From Ophioderma brevispina (lineage: Eukaryota > Echinodermata > Ophiuroidea > Amphilepidida > Ophiodermatidae): a stretch of 64,000 bases of DNA. This document shows positions 1 through 10,199 of this stretch, one piece after another; position 1 is the first letter of the stretch; each line of letters begins with the position of its first letter. Position numbers and translations under genes: made by a program. Below the pieces are notes generated by a model, which was not told the DNA's origin, searched no databases, and saw only the letters and a program-made list of their open reading frames with translations. The DNA is taken from positions 62,001 through 126,000 of the forward strand of contig JAMKCH010011844.1 in assembly GCA_023653785.1 (NCBI GenBank), written 5' to 3'.

Positions 1-1045
1 ATTCCTGTTTTTTACGATCTATGTTCGCTAAAATATCGGCACCATTGTGTGATGATGCTAGCTTTTTTTCCAACCTTTCCAAATCTTTTTCAATATTTTG
101 TTCCCTCATCTGATTTCTTTTTTTCTTTTTTGCTGCATATTTAATTGTTTCTCCTCTTATCTCCATTAGTAAAACCTCTAGAAAAAGTTGATCATTTATT
201 GAGAACTCCATTTCGTTTGGAGGAATTTGGTCAAAATCATCCAAGTGATGTTGTGTTGCTGCGTACTGTTTTTTAATATCTTTATTTTTTTCTTTAATGA
301 TTTTTACATAAGTAATATCTTTTAATAGTGTGTTGATAAATTTCCAAAATCCTTTACCTCGTTTAACAGGAGAAGTATCTAACATAAGACTAATTAGAGA
401 ATGGTCTGTTCGATAGCCTGGGTCTATTTTGGAATCGGCAAAATACGTTGAAAGCTCTTGTGAGATAAGGAAGAAATCTAATCTAGATTGTTTTAACGGA
501 TTAGGCTGACGCCAGGTAAATATTTTCACATTTGCATTCTACACTCTCCATGGGTCTATTAAATCAAGTTTCTAAAACTTGCTCTCTAGCTTTTGGATTA
601 TTAATTCGGATATAATTTGAAGTATCTAATTCTGGATTTTGTATTAAATTCCAATCACCACTTAAAATACAGTGAGCATTGTCGATTTCTTCAATTATCC
701 CCATTAAATTACGATAGAATTGTGGCGTATCCTCATTCGGACCATATAAAGAAATAAGTGTAACACGAATATCATTTATTGAAATATCTAGTACAGCCCA
801 ATTGCCATCTTCATCTGTTTTACAGACATGGACCTTATAATCTAAGGTATTGCTAAGAAAAATGGCAACGCCTCGTTTATTTGAAGCAAACGAACTAAGA
901 AAGGCTTCGCCACCCCATTCAGCTTTGACCATTAAATCCATATTCTTACTAAAATGTACATCCTGTAAGCATAATATAGATGGCCTTTTATTACGAAGGT
1001 AATGTAAAACATCCCTTCTCTTTTGTTTGTCATTTAACCACCTTG
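1..1045 (-). mobile_element. Tx1/L1-like LINE, inverted 5' segment with endonuclease domain
   Basis: Read on the minus strand this encodes the apurinic-type endonuclease domain of a non-LTR retrotransposon, which nicks target DNA to prime reverse transcription. Visible motifs in order are WLNDKQKRRDV, LCLQDVHFS, SLYGPNEDTP and ILSGDWNLI (about 1040-640). After a frameshift and TGA near 564 come SRLDFFLIS and YRTDHSLI (about 500-395), the C-terminal DH motif, then a linker running off the left edge. The first ~32 codons of the minus-strand frame that opens at 1139 belong to the neighbouring plus-strand LINE piece, so the true junction is near 1040-1060. Frameshifts mark it as dead. It is head-to-head with the 3' part of the same LINE type, as expected for an inversion made during insertion. 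Clade assignment rests on motif memory. Confidence 0.85.
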
Positions 1046-2529
1046 TTTTATCTATTCCTAATCCTAATCCCTCCGAAAAGATAATGAAAAACTTACAAAA
1101 ACAAATATATAACTTTATTTGGAAAGGAACACGTGACAAAATCAGCAGGGATCAACTGTCATATGACTACTCCGAAGGCGGCTTAAGATTAGTAAAAGTT
1201 GACTTATTTTTTCAAGCTCTTAAATGTACATGGATAAGGCGTGTTTTAAGAGGAAATATAGATGAAAAGGGTATTTTATTATTTTATAAGTTAAATGAGA
1301 TCAGCGATATATCCGAATTAGAAATGGGGGTACATTTTACGTTAAATTTGTCAAGAAAATCACATAGTACATTTTGGAAAGAAGTATTTTTAGCATGGTC
1401 AAAAATCAAAAGTAAACATCTCCCAGAAACAATTGACGATGTCCTTAGATTATGTATTTGGAACAATGATAATATTAAAATTGGTGGTAAGGAAATCAAC
1501 TATAGACCATGGCAAGAGGCAGGAATACACTATATTCTAGATCTGGTCAACCATGACGAAAACCGTTTCTATTTTGTTAATGAAATTGACCAAAAGTATG
1601 GCTTGAAAACAAATTTCTTGCAATATAATGGTATACTTTGTGTGATACAAAAGAATTTTAAACATAATTATAATTAACAAAAATAGTCCTATAATACCAG
1701 TGTGTAAACCCTGTATTCCTTTTCATATGAGCCTTATTTTGAAGGATAAAACAGGTTGCAGGCGTCTGTGTAATTACCTTGTAAATTCAAAAATCCCGAA
1801 ATCGAAACAAAAATGGGAAAACAAATTGAATGTAAGTTTTCCGGACGCAACTTGGAAAATGTATTGCTTGGCTTCTTTTAAATGCACTCTGGATGTAAAA
1901 CTACGATGGTTTCAATACAGAATTACGAATAGAATCCTTACAACAAACACCTATATGCATCTAATTGGTAGAAGAAATAATGATTTATGTACTTTCTGCA
2001 GTGAAAAATCAGAAACCATTGAACATCTTCTGACAGAGTGCAAATCAGTTAAACCTTTATGGTTAGAACTACAAAACTGGATTCTAAGCAAACTTGGTAT
2101 TCCCGTTAATTTAAGTCAAATTCAAATATTATTGGATTGGTCACTGAACAAAAGCATCAGGCTCTAAATTTAATCATTTTGAAAACCAAATTCTATATTT
2201 ATCGAAATGGATGCCAAAATAAAAATATTTCTTTCACTGCTTTGAGAAATGAAGTTGAAACCTTTTTCAAACTGGAACAGTATATTTATTTAACCAATTT
2301 AAATTTCAAGCAATACAAGTCTAAGTGGCAAGTCCGGAAAAATTATTTGCGTGAATTCATGTGAACATTTAGTAAGTGTAGTTTACGTAAGAGTTTTTTC
2401 TCCTATCATGCTTAAATTGTGATAAACTGTTTTTGTTTGTCTGTTTGTATGTTTGCTTGTTTGTCTTTGTTCTTTGTGTGTCTGTGTTTTCTATTTGTAA
2501 AAATCGGTATATTCTGTTTTTTTATATAC
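1046..2529 (+). mobile_element. Tx1/L1-like LINE, ORF2 C-terminal segment (decayed)
   Basis: Plus-strand remnant of the region downstream of the reverse transcriptase catalytic core. It opens with the post-RT motif YNFIWKGTRDKI and YSEGGLRLVKV (about 1105-1200), typical of L1/Tx1 ORF2. After a frameshift near 1677 it continues from about 1690 to 2166 and includes a zinc-binding motif CTFCSEKSETIEHLLTEC (about 1988-2042) of the zf-RVT kind. A second frameshift near 2140-2165 leads to the C-terminal stretch that ends at the stop at 2362-2364. The following T/G-rich stretch (about 2410-2490) is 3' UTR. At least two frameshifts exclude function. The reverse transcriptase catalytic core is absent from this piece. 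The copy is cut off at 2529 relative to the second copy at 2751. Confidence 0.85.
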
Positions 2530-2750
2530 CGTGTGTCCCAATAAAAACGCAACACTTGGTGGCAGGCGCCATAAGTTTTGAACAAAACCACCTGACTACG
2601 TATTCTTTGTTGTAAGGCAAGATGGGACTGTTAGCTAATATCCCTGAAAAGTTCATAAAGGTAGAGTCAATATTTTTTAAGATATGACCCCAGAAATCAA
2701 GTAACCTGCAGGACCCATTTAACCAAATTGTTTTTTTTTTTTTTTTTTTT
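2530..2750. other. Spacer between two identical LINE 3' ends, ending in poly-T
   Basis: These 221 bases separate two identical 549-bp LINE segments. The spacer begins GTGTGTCCCAATAAAAACGC and ends in a run of about 21 T (2731-2751). No coding frame is recognisable. On the minus strand it would start with poly-A, so it could be a retroposed fragment, or the seam of an assembly join. I cannot assign it to a family. Confidence 0.4.
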
Positions 2751-3420
2751 TGATTTATGTACTTTCTGCAGTGAAAAATCAGAAACCATTGAACATCTTC
2801 TGACAGAGTGCAAATCAGTTAAACCTTTATGGTTAGAACTACAAAACTGGATTCTAAGCAAACTTGGTATTCCCGTTAATTTAAGTCAAATTCAAATATT
2901 ATTGGATTGGTCACTGAACAAAAGCATCAGGCTCTAAATTTAATCATTTTGAAAACCAAATTCTATATTTATCGAAATGGATGCCAAAATAAAAATATTT
3001 CTTTCACTGCTTTGAGAAATGAAGTTGAAACCTTTTTCAAACTGGAACAGTATATTTATTTAACCAATTTAAATTTCAAGCAATACAAGTCTAAGTGGCA
3101 AGTCCGGAAAAATTATTTGCGTGAATTCATGTGAACATTTAGTAAGTGTAGTTTACGTAAGAGTTTTTTCTCCTATCATGCTTAAATTGTGATAAACTGT
3201 TTTTGTTTGTCTGTTTGTATGTTTGCTTGTTTGTCTTTGTTCTTTGTGTGTCTGTGTTTTCTATTTGTAAAAATCGGTATATTCTGTTTTTTTATATACG
3301 GTATAGTGACCCGCAGAGAGATTCAGCTCATGTCAAATATTTGTATGTATTATGTAATGATAATTTGATGTATTGATCCTTTTGTGAAAGCTGAGGAATT
3401 TCTACCGTAATAAAAAAAGA
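2751..3420 (+). mobile_element. Second copy of the LINE 3' end, with true 3' terminus
   Basis: Bases 2751-3299 repeat 1981-2529 with a constant offset of 770 and no difference that I can see, including the zinc-binding motif, the frameshift and the C-terminal stop (3132-3134). Unlike the first copy it continues through a further 3' UTR to AATAAAAAAAG near 3409-3419, which looks like the real polyadenylated end of the LINE. The simplest reading is one LINE whose 3' part was duplicated with a 221-bp spacer, either recently in the genome or during assembly. Confidence 0.8.
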
Positions 3421-3441
3421 TTATTCCGAATTTAGAACTAG

Positions 3442-3705
3442 GTGCATTGTTCCGAATTGAACAGTAAGATCTTTAATCCGAAGGACCGTTATTCCGAAGG
3501 ACCGTTTTTTCAAAAGACCCTTATTCCGAATTTAGCAATATGGGCGTTTTTTCTAAAGGACAGTTATTCCAAATTTTACATTGGGACCGCTATTCCGAAG
3601 GACCGTTATTTCAAATTTTACATTGGGACCACTATTCCAAAGGAACGTCATTTTGAATTTTACATTGGGAACGCTATTCCAAAGGACTGTTATTCTGAAT
3701 TTTAA
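3442..3705. repeat. 42-bp minisatellite
   Basis: Tandem units share the core TATTCCGAAGGACCGTTATT and ATTTTACATTGGGA(A/C)C. The last three units are about 42 bp each, a multiple of three, so one frame stays open and reads as repeats of FYIGTAIPKDRYFK. The 87-codon frame is a by-product of this periodicity, not a gene. Units at the left are more diverged. Confidence 0.75.
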
Positions 3706-3714
3706 TATTTATAT

Positions 3715-6060
3715 ATGCGCAGACAGTAGATGGTAGCAGAATTCAGTGCTATCTTCAGTTGAAATAAGCAAACTTCAATATTATTTTAGCAGATATCAAC
3801 AGAATTTAATAATATCATCGGTAGATAACAGAATTCAATGCTACTTTAGTAGACAGGTAGATAACAAGTGAAGATAGCAAAGTAATTCACCTCTATCTGC
3901 AGTAGAAATTAGTAAAAAACAATACTCTGTTTACTATAGATAGCATTAATATTTGATGGTACCGCCAGTAGAAAGCAACCTAATTTAACGTTACATACGT
4001 ATCAGTGTATCTAAATGAGAATTTGATGCTATCTTCTGTAGATCATTACATAATTAAACTCCTCTAGACACAAAGCAAAATTCAATCTAATCTACTGCAG
4101 ATAGCAGCAAAACTCAATGCTATCTTCAGGAGATGGCAACAGAAGCACTGTGTAAAGCAGACAGCAGCAGAAATCAATGCTATCTTCAGTAGATAGCTAC
4201 TGAATTCAGCTTTCTGTGCAGTAGATAGCAGCAGAACTCATTGTCATCTTTGGTAGATAGCAATTTGACTTTATCTACAGTAGATGGTTGCACAAGTCAA
4301 TGCTACCAACTGTAAGTAGCAGCAGAATGAAAGCTGTCTGCTTTGTTATGTAAATACCAACAAAATGAACATATGATGGTAGGTTAAAACAATTCAATAC
4401 TATCTACTGGAGACAGCAGCAGACACCAATACTTTGTGAACAGAGTTCACAAGTATTTTTTGTTTATAGATAGCAACATTATTTGGCTTCATGTACAATA
4501 TATAGCTACTGAATGAAATGCTATCTACAGTAAATAGCAGCAGAATTCAAAGCTATTTTCAGTATATAGCAACAGAATCCATGTATAGAAGTCAGTGTTA
4601 TTTACAGCAAATAGCACCTTGAGTCAATGCTACCATCTGTAAAAAGCAATAATAACTCAATGTCATTTCATTAGTTACCAACATATTTCAGTAATATCTC
4701 CAGTAGATAAGAAAAAACAATCAAACACGATCTTCAGTAGACAGTAACTTAATTGAATGCAATTTCCATTAAATAACAGAATGTAACACTAACATAATTC
4801 AGTAAATAAAATTCAATGATTTCTTCAATACATATCAACATAATTCTATTCCATCTTTAGTTGAAACATAATTCAATCTACAGAAGGTATAGCAGCAGAA
4901 TGCAACACCATATTCAGTAAATAGCAACGGAGTTCAATGTTATCTTCAGTAGATAGCAAAACAATTAAATGGTATCATCAGCAGGTAGCAACAGAGTCCA
5001 ATGCTATCGTCAGTATGTAACAGCATAAATCAATGCTATCTTCAATTATAGTTACTGTAGCAGCACAATTCAGTGCAATCCACAGTAGATATAGCAATAT
5101 AATTAAACGGTTCCTTCAGTTTATAATTGAATTCTATCTTCTGTTATTAATTGTGTCAAGTCTACTGTAGATAGTTGAATAATGCTATCTACTGAAGATA
5201 ACAATTTTGTTACTATCTAGTGTATATACTAGTAGTTTTACTGATGATAACATTGGATCTTGCTGTTCTATACTGAAGATAGCAATGGAATAAAATGCTA
5301 TCTACTGAATTTAAAGCATTTTAATTCTGCTGCTTTCTATTGTAGATAGTACTGAATTCTCTTAATTTCCTCTTAAGAAACTGGAATAAATAAATAAATA
5401 ACTGTTGCTATCTACTGAAGATACAATTAAATCCTGTGGCTACATACTATAGACAGCATCGCATTCTGTTGCTATCGACTGTAGATAGATAGCATTGAAT
5501 TATGTTGCTATCTACTGAAGATAGCAATTGTACTGATAATGTACTGTATTTAATGTTGAAAATTGTCGCTTTCTATTTGAAGATGCAATTGAATTCTGTT
5601 GCTATCTATACTGAAGAGAGCATTGAATTTTATTGCTATCTGCTGTAGAGAAGAGTTGAATTGCATGCTATCTACTGAAGATGGATTGAATTATTTTATC
5701 ATCTACTTAAAAATGATTTAATTCTGCTGCTACATACTATAGACAGCATCGCATTCTGTCGCTATCTACTGTAGATAGCACTGAATTCTGCTGCTATCTT
5801 CTGAAGATAACATTTAATTACACTGATAATGTACTGTATTTAACGTTGAAATATGTTACTTCCTACTGAGACACCACTGAATTGTGTTGCTATCTATACT
5901 AAAGATAGCATTGACTTTTATTGATTTCTTCTGCAGAGAAGATTTGAATTACATTGCTATCTACTGAATATAGAATAATTAGAATTGAATTCCGCTGCTT
6001 TCTACTATAGATAACATTGAATTTATATATATTTAAATATAGCACTGATTTATATTGTTT
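3715..6060. repeat. Fold-back satellite of CTATCTACTGTAGATAG units
   Basis: Degenerate short units of roughly 30-50 bp fill this 2.3-kb block. From about 3715 to 5130 they read GAATTCAATGCTATCTTCAG followed by TAGATAGCAGCAG. From about 5160 to 6050 they read as the reverse complement, GCTATCTACTGAAGATAGCA followed by TTGAATTCTG. The core CTATCTAC-N-GTAGATAG is itself palindromic, so each unit can form a hairpin and the whole block can fold on itself. Arms are about 1.4 and 0.9 kb. Long inverted arms made of short tandem repeats are the hallmark of fold-back transposons such as Drosophila FB and sea urchin TU; membership is inference. No coding frame was found. Confidence 0.75.
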
Positions 6061-6482
6061 CTATCTAATCGTTCGTTCGTGCGTGCAAGTCCAAAATCAC
6101 AGTGGAAGATCCGTCTTTAACCAGCTGATAGTTTCATCATCCAGGTTGATCAGGCCTGGAATTCCTCTTGGGGACTTGTAGACCTCACTATCTAATAAGC
6201 ATAGATTATAAAATTGAAGGTGATATTCAAAATCGTTTTTTCCCGCAACGAAATATTTTTCTTTTTTTTTTTGCAAATTTTATTTTCAGTAATGTCAATA
6301 TATTTATGTTCTCCTATTATGAGCCATTTTTATTGAAAATTCCATCGGGAAAGTGATTTTAAAAAAAAAATTGGCGCGAATTTTTTGTTACCCCGCCAAA
6401 AATCGTTCTTGGACCGCCATTTTAAAACGGAACAAGAACTCGCATTCAGACAAAGGAAACAGAAAATATTACAATTAATATT
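6061..6482. other. No feature recognised
   Basis: About 420 bases of unique-looking AT-rich sequence with several homopolymer runs (poly-T near 6250-6272, poly-A near 6361-6370). No plausible coding frame or repeat seen. Confidence 0.4.
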
Positions 6483-6573
6483 ATAGTCAATATTCCAGTT
6501 TGAGTATGTACAAAATCCATATGTCTTAAAGACATATGATTTTGTACCATACTCAAACTGGAATATTGACTAT
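6483..6573. repeat. 91-bp near-perfect hairpin
   Basis: The left arm starts ATAGTCAATATTCCAGTTTG and the right arm ends with its exact complement CAAACTGGAATATTGACTAT. The arms meet at ATGTCTTAAAGACAT near 6527 with only about two mismatches or one-base gaps. There is almost no loop. Likely a small MITE or a replication-generated palindrome. Confidence 0.85.
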
Positions 6574-7079
6574 CGAACCTACTGAAGACATTGACAATCC
6601 CTTTGGAACTTCATTATGGTCAATAAAGTGTGAACATTGTCTTTATGATCATCGGTACTTTGGTGTGTGTTTTTCAAAAAATTAATCATTTCACTTTTAA
6701 TTAGCAGGCACAGCCTTATCAAATCTCTCAAACCACACAAAATGCTAAAACCAAACCGAACAAACAATATGATGCTTCCATATTGGAAACCTATGATTCT
6801 GTAGACAGAATAAACAACCAAAAAACAAAAAAACAAATACAAAAAAAGAAACCTCTGATAATAGGCTTGCATGTAAAAGTGAAGCATGCGGAATTGGAAT
6901 GACACCGTAGACAATACACACAGACCCATATGAGGACCAGAATGGCAAGAATTCAAGTGAATATCTCTCTTGTTAGAAGAGCCATTGTGGTAGATCCAAT
7001 ATGGGCGCTTGGTAAGACACGCTGGCAGGAATATCTCAGAATAACAAAGCAACATCTACTTGTTTTCCTTTTCAAATGG
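6574..7079. other. No feature recognised
   Basis: Unassigned sequence with a poly-A-rich patch at 6820-6850. A 158-codon minus-strand frame lies here (6579-7055) but its composition, rich in F, L, Y and C, looks like translated AT-rich noncoding DNA and I recognise no domain. Confidence 0.35.
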
Positions 7080-8650
7080 AAAGAAGGTGTGCTCTGAAGT
7101 CAAGTGTATTCATGTTGCGTCGTGCATTTCAAATGCTTAAGGAAGAAATCGGACCAAGACCAACTGTGACACATGTTGTGTTTAACAGCCTCACTTTGGT
7201 GGTTATGGGTATAGGTGGGTTTCTCCATAGCTGCCCCAAATTCCAGAAAACTATCCAAGCCAGTGCTTGCGCCTTTTAAGATCATTTGCACTAGATGCAA
7301 CCATAGACCCAAGATATATGAAATTGGTCACATGATTGATTGGACTGTCGTAGACTTGGAGTGTAGGATGAGGATCACAATTTAGTGTCATGTACTCTGT
7401 CTTTGGTACACCGATTATAAGACCAATGTCTTTTGCTGCTGAAGCTGTCCTGCTCAACTGAATTTGGGCCCGTGAAGGGGTAGACTCTAGAAGGACAATG
7501 TCATCAGCAAAATTCGGATCGTTAAGAAGTTTGGCTGGGTACCTCCTAGATCGGCGCGGGTGTGTTACAATTCCAGAATCCATCCCAGCGGTGGCTTTCG
7601 TTAAAAGATAATCCACCACTCTGATGAACCCGAAGGGCGCAAGTACATCTCTCTGCAGGACTCTTGTGGTTACATCGAAAGGCTCTGAATGATTCCGTTC
7701 ACCATTACTGCACTTCTTGAGTTGCTGTACAGGGCTTTGATGGCATTGACCACTGCTTCAGGAATGACATATATAGTTACGTAATATGGAGAACATGACG
7801 GTTCTATTGATGGAATCAAAGGCTTCCTTGAAGTCGATGAAAGTGACAGTAAGAGGAAGTTGATGGTATTTGAATCTCTCCATAATCCGTCGAAGGATGT
7901 GTGTCTGCTGCGCACAACTACGGCCTGGACGGAAACCGGCCTGGTATTGGATTAACAAATGGTCGAATTTTGTTGTAAACCTTAGCAGCTATTGACATCA
8001 GAGTAATCCCCGATAGTTCGTCATGAGGGAGAGATCTACTTTCTTGGGCAGGGATACAATGACATTTGTGGTCCACTGATGCGGTGGTAATGATGTTGTA
8101 TATACATCAATGCAAAATTTGTGGATAACATCTTCCATCTTTTCTCCTCCTGCCTGCAATGCCTCAGCAGTTATTGCATAATCAAGACCTGCTGCCTAAT
8201 TTGTTATCATGGCTCTGATAGCGTCTGCTGTCTCCTCTCGTGAAGGTGGATCAGTGAGTGAGTGAGTAGTGTGTGGATCATGGGTAGGTCCTCCACAGCA
8301 GATGGTGGTAGTTCGGTTGTTGGGTTGCAGGCATTGTTTAGCAGAGAGCTGAAATATTCTCTCCATTCAGCATGTTCAGCTAGTAATTCTGCATCACTGC
8401 TAGGGACTGTACCATCGCTCTTCTTGATTTGATGCTTTGTCTCTTGTCTTCCCCCGAGAGTTCATGGATAATTTTCCATGTGGTGGTGCAGTTGTCAAGT
8501 ACTGCAGTCTTTTCCCTTTTATATGATTCATTGAGCAAGGAGTTAAGCTTCCTCCATTTCTTTTTGGACTGGTGAGATTTTGATATGGAGAACCTCTTTT
8601 TTGACCACACCTTTCTTCTTTCAGTTTCAGAGTTTCTTAACCACATTTCT
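7080..8650 (-). pseudogene. LINE reverse transcriptase remnant
   Basis: Minus-strand pieces of one non-LTR reverse transcriptase in the expected order. A linker region (8646-8380) precedes the RT. Then come QAGFRPGRSCAQQT (about 7940-7900), TFIDFKEAFDSINR with the first catalytic Asp (about 7850-7805), HPRRSRRYPAKLL (about 7565-7525), the catalytic box FADDIVLLES (about 7518-7488) and the downstream YLGSM motif (about 7315). After a further frameshift it fades near 7080. Multiple frameshifts and stops make it inactive. It differs from the Tx1-like LINE at the left end and from the CR1-like LINEs elsewhere in the window. I do not name a clade. Confidence 0.85.
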
Positions 8651-9049
8651 ACATTCCGCTGTTTATTGTAAAGTTATCATTAAAATGTTGTATTGCTCAG
8701 GGCATGCGTTCATATAGCAAGAAAAACGTCGGTCTCCTCTATTGATAACCCTCTAATTCGGTAAATTCGGTAAATAATAAGAGTAATCCACTTAGGTCAA
8801 TCATGACGGTGCCCATGGAATCAAAGAGAGAAAGGTGCTTGGATAAGGAGTTTGATTACGCCTATCGGCGAAGTGACTAATTTCAGCACAGATTAATATT
8901 AAATATTATACCTTGGGGTATGTCAATTCCAAAAGTTGCAAATTCCAAAAGTTGCACATATGTTGAAAATGAATATGAATAAAATGTCATCACAAATATC
9001 AGTAACCAGTAGATGTACATCATGCTGTATTGACATTGTTGATACCCAG
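8651..9049. other. No feature recognised
   Basis: About 400 bases without a supported feature. A short direct repeat AATTCCAAAAGTTGCA occurs at about 8926 and 8941. Confidence 0.4.
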
Positions 9050-9760
9050 TAAATCCGCTCGGTATGCAGAGGACAAAGCACGCCAGATTCTCTATTTTAT
9101 CTGGAAGTACAGAGCCATTGTTACTACCCATGCAGTTGAAAAGATTTCAGGTCCTATCACCGCCCTGATTAAGATTGGGCTATTTTTTCATGACGCAAAG
9201 CACAAGCTACCTGTACACGAATAAATAAAACTTCGGTTATTTCATTTATTCGAAAAGGAAACAAAGATGAACAAAAGTCATGAAAAAAAAGGTGGTTGGC
9301 AGACTGTGATCTAACATCTTTATGCAGAACCAAAAACCAGAAACTTGCCGCGTAACCTCATTTCTATTCAATTTACCGCATTATTAACATACGTCATTGG
9401 ATCCTCTTCCTTTTGTTTTCTTCTAAAAGCATGGTGGTAAATTGAATAGAAGTCCAGCAATAAGTTATGGATCTTGCTTCTGGAAAAAGATGTTAGGTCA
9501 CAGCTTACCAACCAATATTTCTTTCATGACTTTTGTTCACCTTTGTTCCTTTTTTGAATAAATGATGAAATATACGGTCAAAGTTATTTAACTCACAGTA
9601 GAACCTCAAAGTTTATTTTATTCGTGAACGAGGACAGCTCAACTAAACTGGGCGGTGATAATCTTTTCAACTGCATGAAGAGTAACAATGGTTCTGCAGT
9701 TTCTAATTTAAAAAAGGGATCTGAAGTGCTTTGTCCGCTAACTGCATACCGGGTGGATGT
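9050..9760. repeat. 0.7-kb imperfect fold-back element
   Basis: The two halves are diverged reverse complements about a centre near 9405. Matching blocks include GGTATGCAG (9061) with CTGCATACC (9742), CCATTGTTACT (9115) with AGTAACAATGG (9681), the TTCATTTATTCGAAAAGG region with its partner near 9555, and CTATTCAATTTACC (9364) with GGTAAATTGAATAG (9436). Three independent block pairs give the same centre within about 3 bp. The loop is about 60 bp. No transposase is present, so it is a non-autonomous fold-back or MITE-like unit of moderate age. Confidence 0.8.
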
Positions 9761-10199
9761 ATTTATTAATAACGCCATTATTTGCTTGAGTCGATGTACC
9801 ATAATGTTATAGTGTATGTCCCTTGGTCACTGATATTCAGAAAAGAAATTAAGATGGCATTTTATTCATTTCGTACTGGAAATTGTACGGATGAACAAGG
9901 GTTGGGGGGGGGGGGGGGCCGCCTTCACTAATAACTAGCCACGCCAACTCAGCGGCCTTTTCATTAACGTTGATTGACTCTTGCAATGGCCAGCTGAACT
10001 CGTGGTATACATGCAATCTTGTACCTGCAGACTACCTTCACGGTACATTTGAAGCAATTTTTGGAGTAGGTCTCAAAGTAAACCAGTAACTAGGTTTAAC
10101 CATGGAGTTATATAGTAAATAATATAATTATATTACTATAAAACTCCATGATTTTAACTGACCTCTAACTGTGGGTGGATAAAAAAAGTAGTTTAATTA
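9761..10199. other. Unassigned; poly-G run and short hairpin
   Basis: Holds a run of about 15 G at 9904-9918 and a palindromic stretch at about 10096-10155, in which CCATGGAGTTATATAGTAA pairs with a diverged TTACTATAAAACTCCATG around an AT-rich loop. No coding feature seen. Confidence 0.5.

Noticed and set aside
564..1139. 191-codon minus-strand frame as one protein
   Set aside because: Its first ~32 codons are antisense to the plus-strand LINE segment. The frame crosses the inversion junction and only the rest is endonuclease sequence.
3715..6060. CRISPR-like array
   Set aside because: Units are degenerate, spacing is irregular, the array inverts midway and the DNA is clearly eukaryotic.
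6579..7055. 158-codon minus-strand frame as a membrane protein
   Set aside because: Hydrophobic stretches arise from AT-rich, T-run sequence; there is no conserved motif and an overlapping frame on the same strand is equally open.
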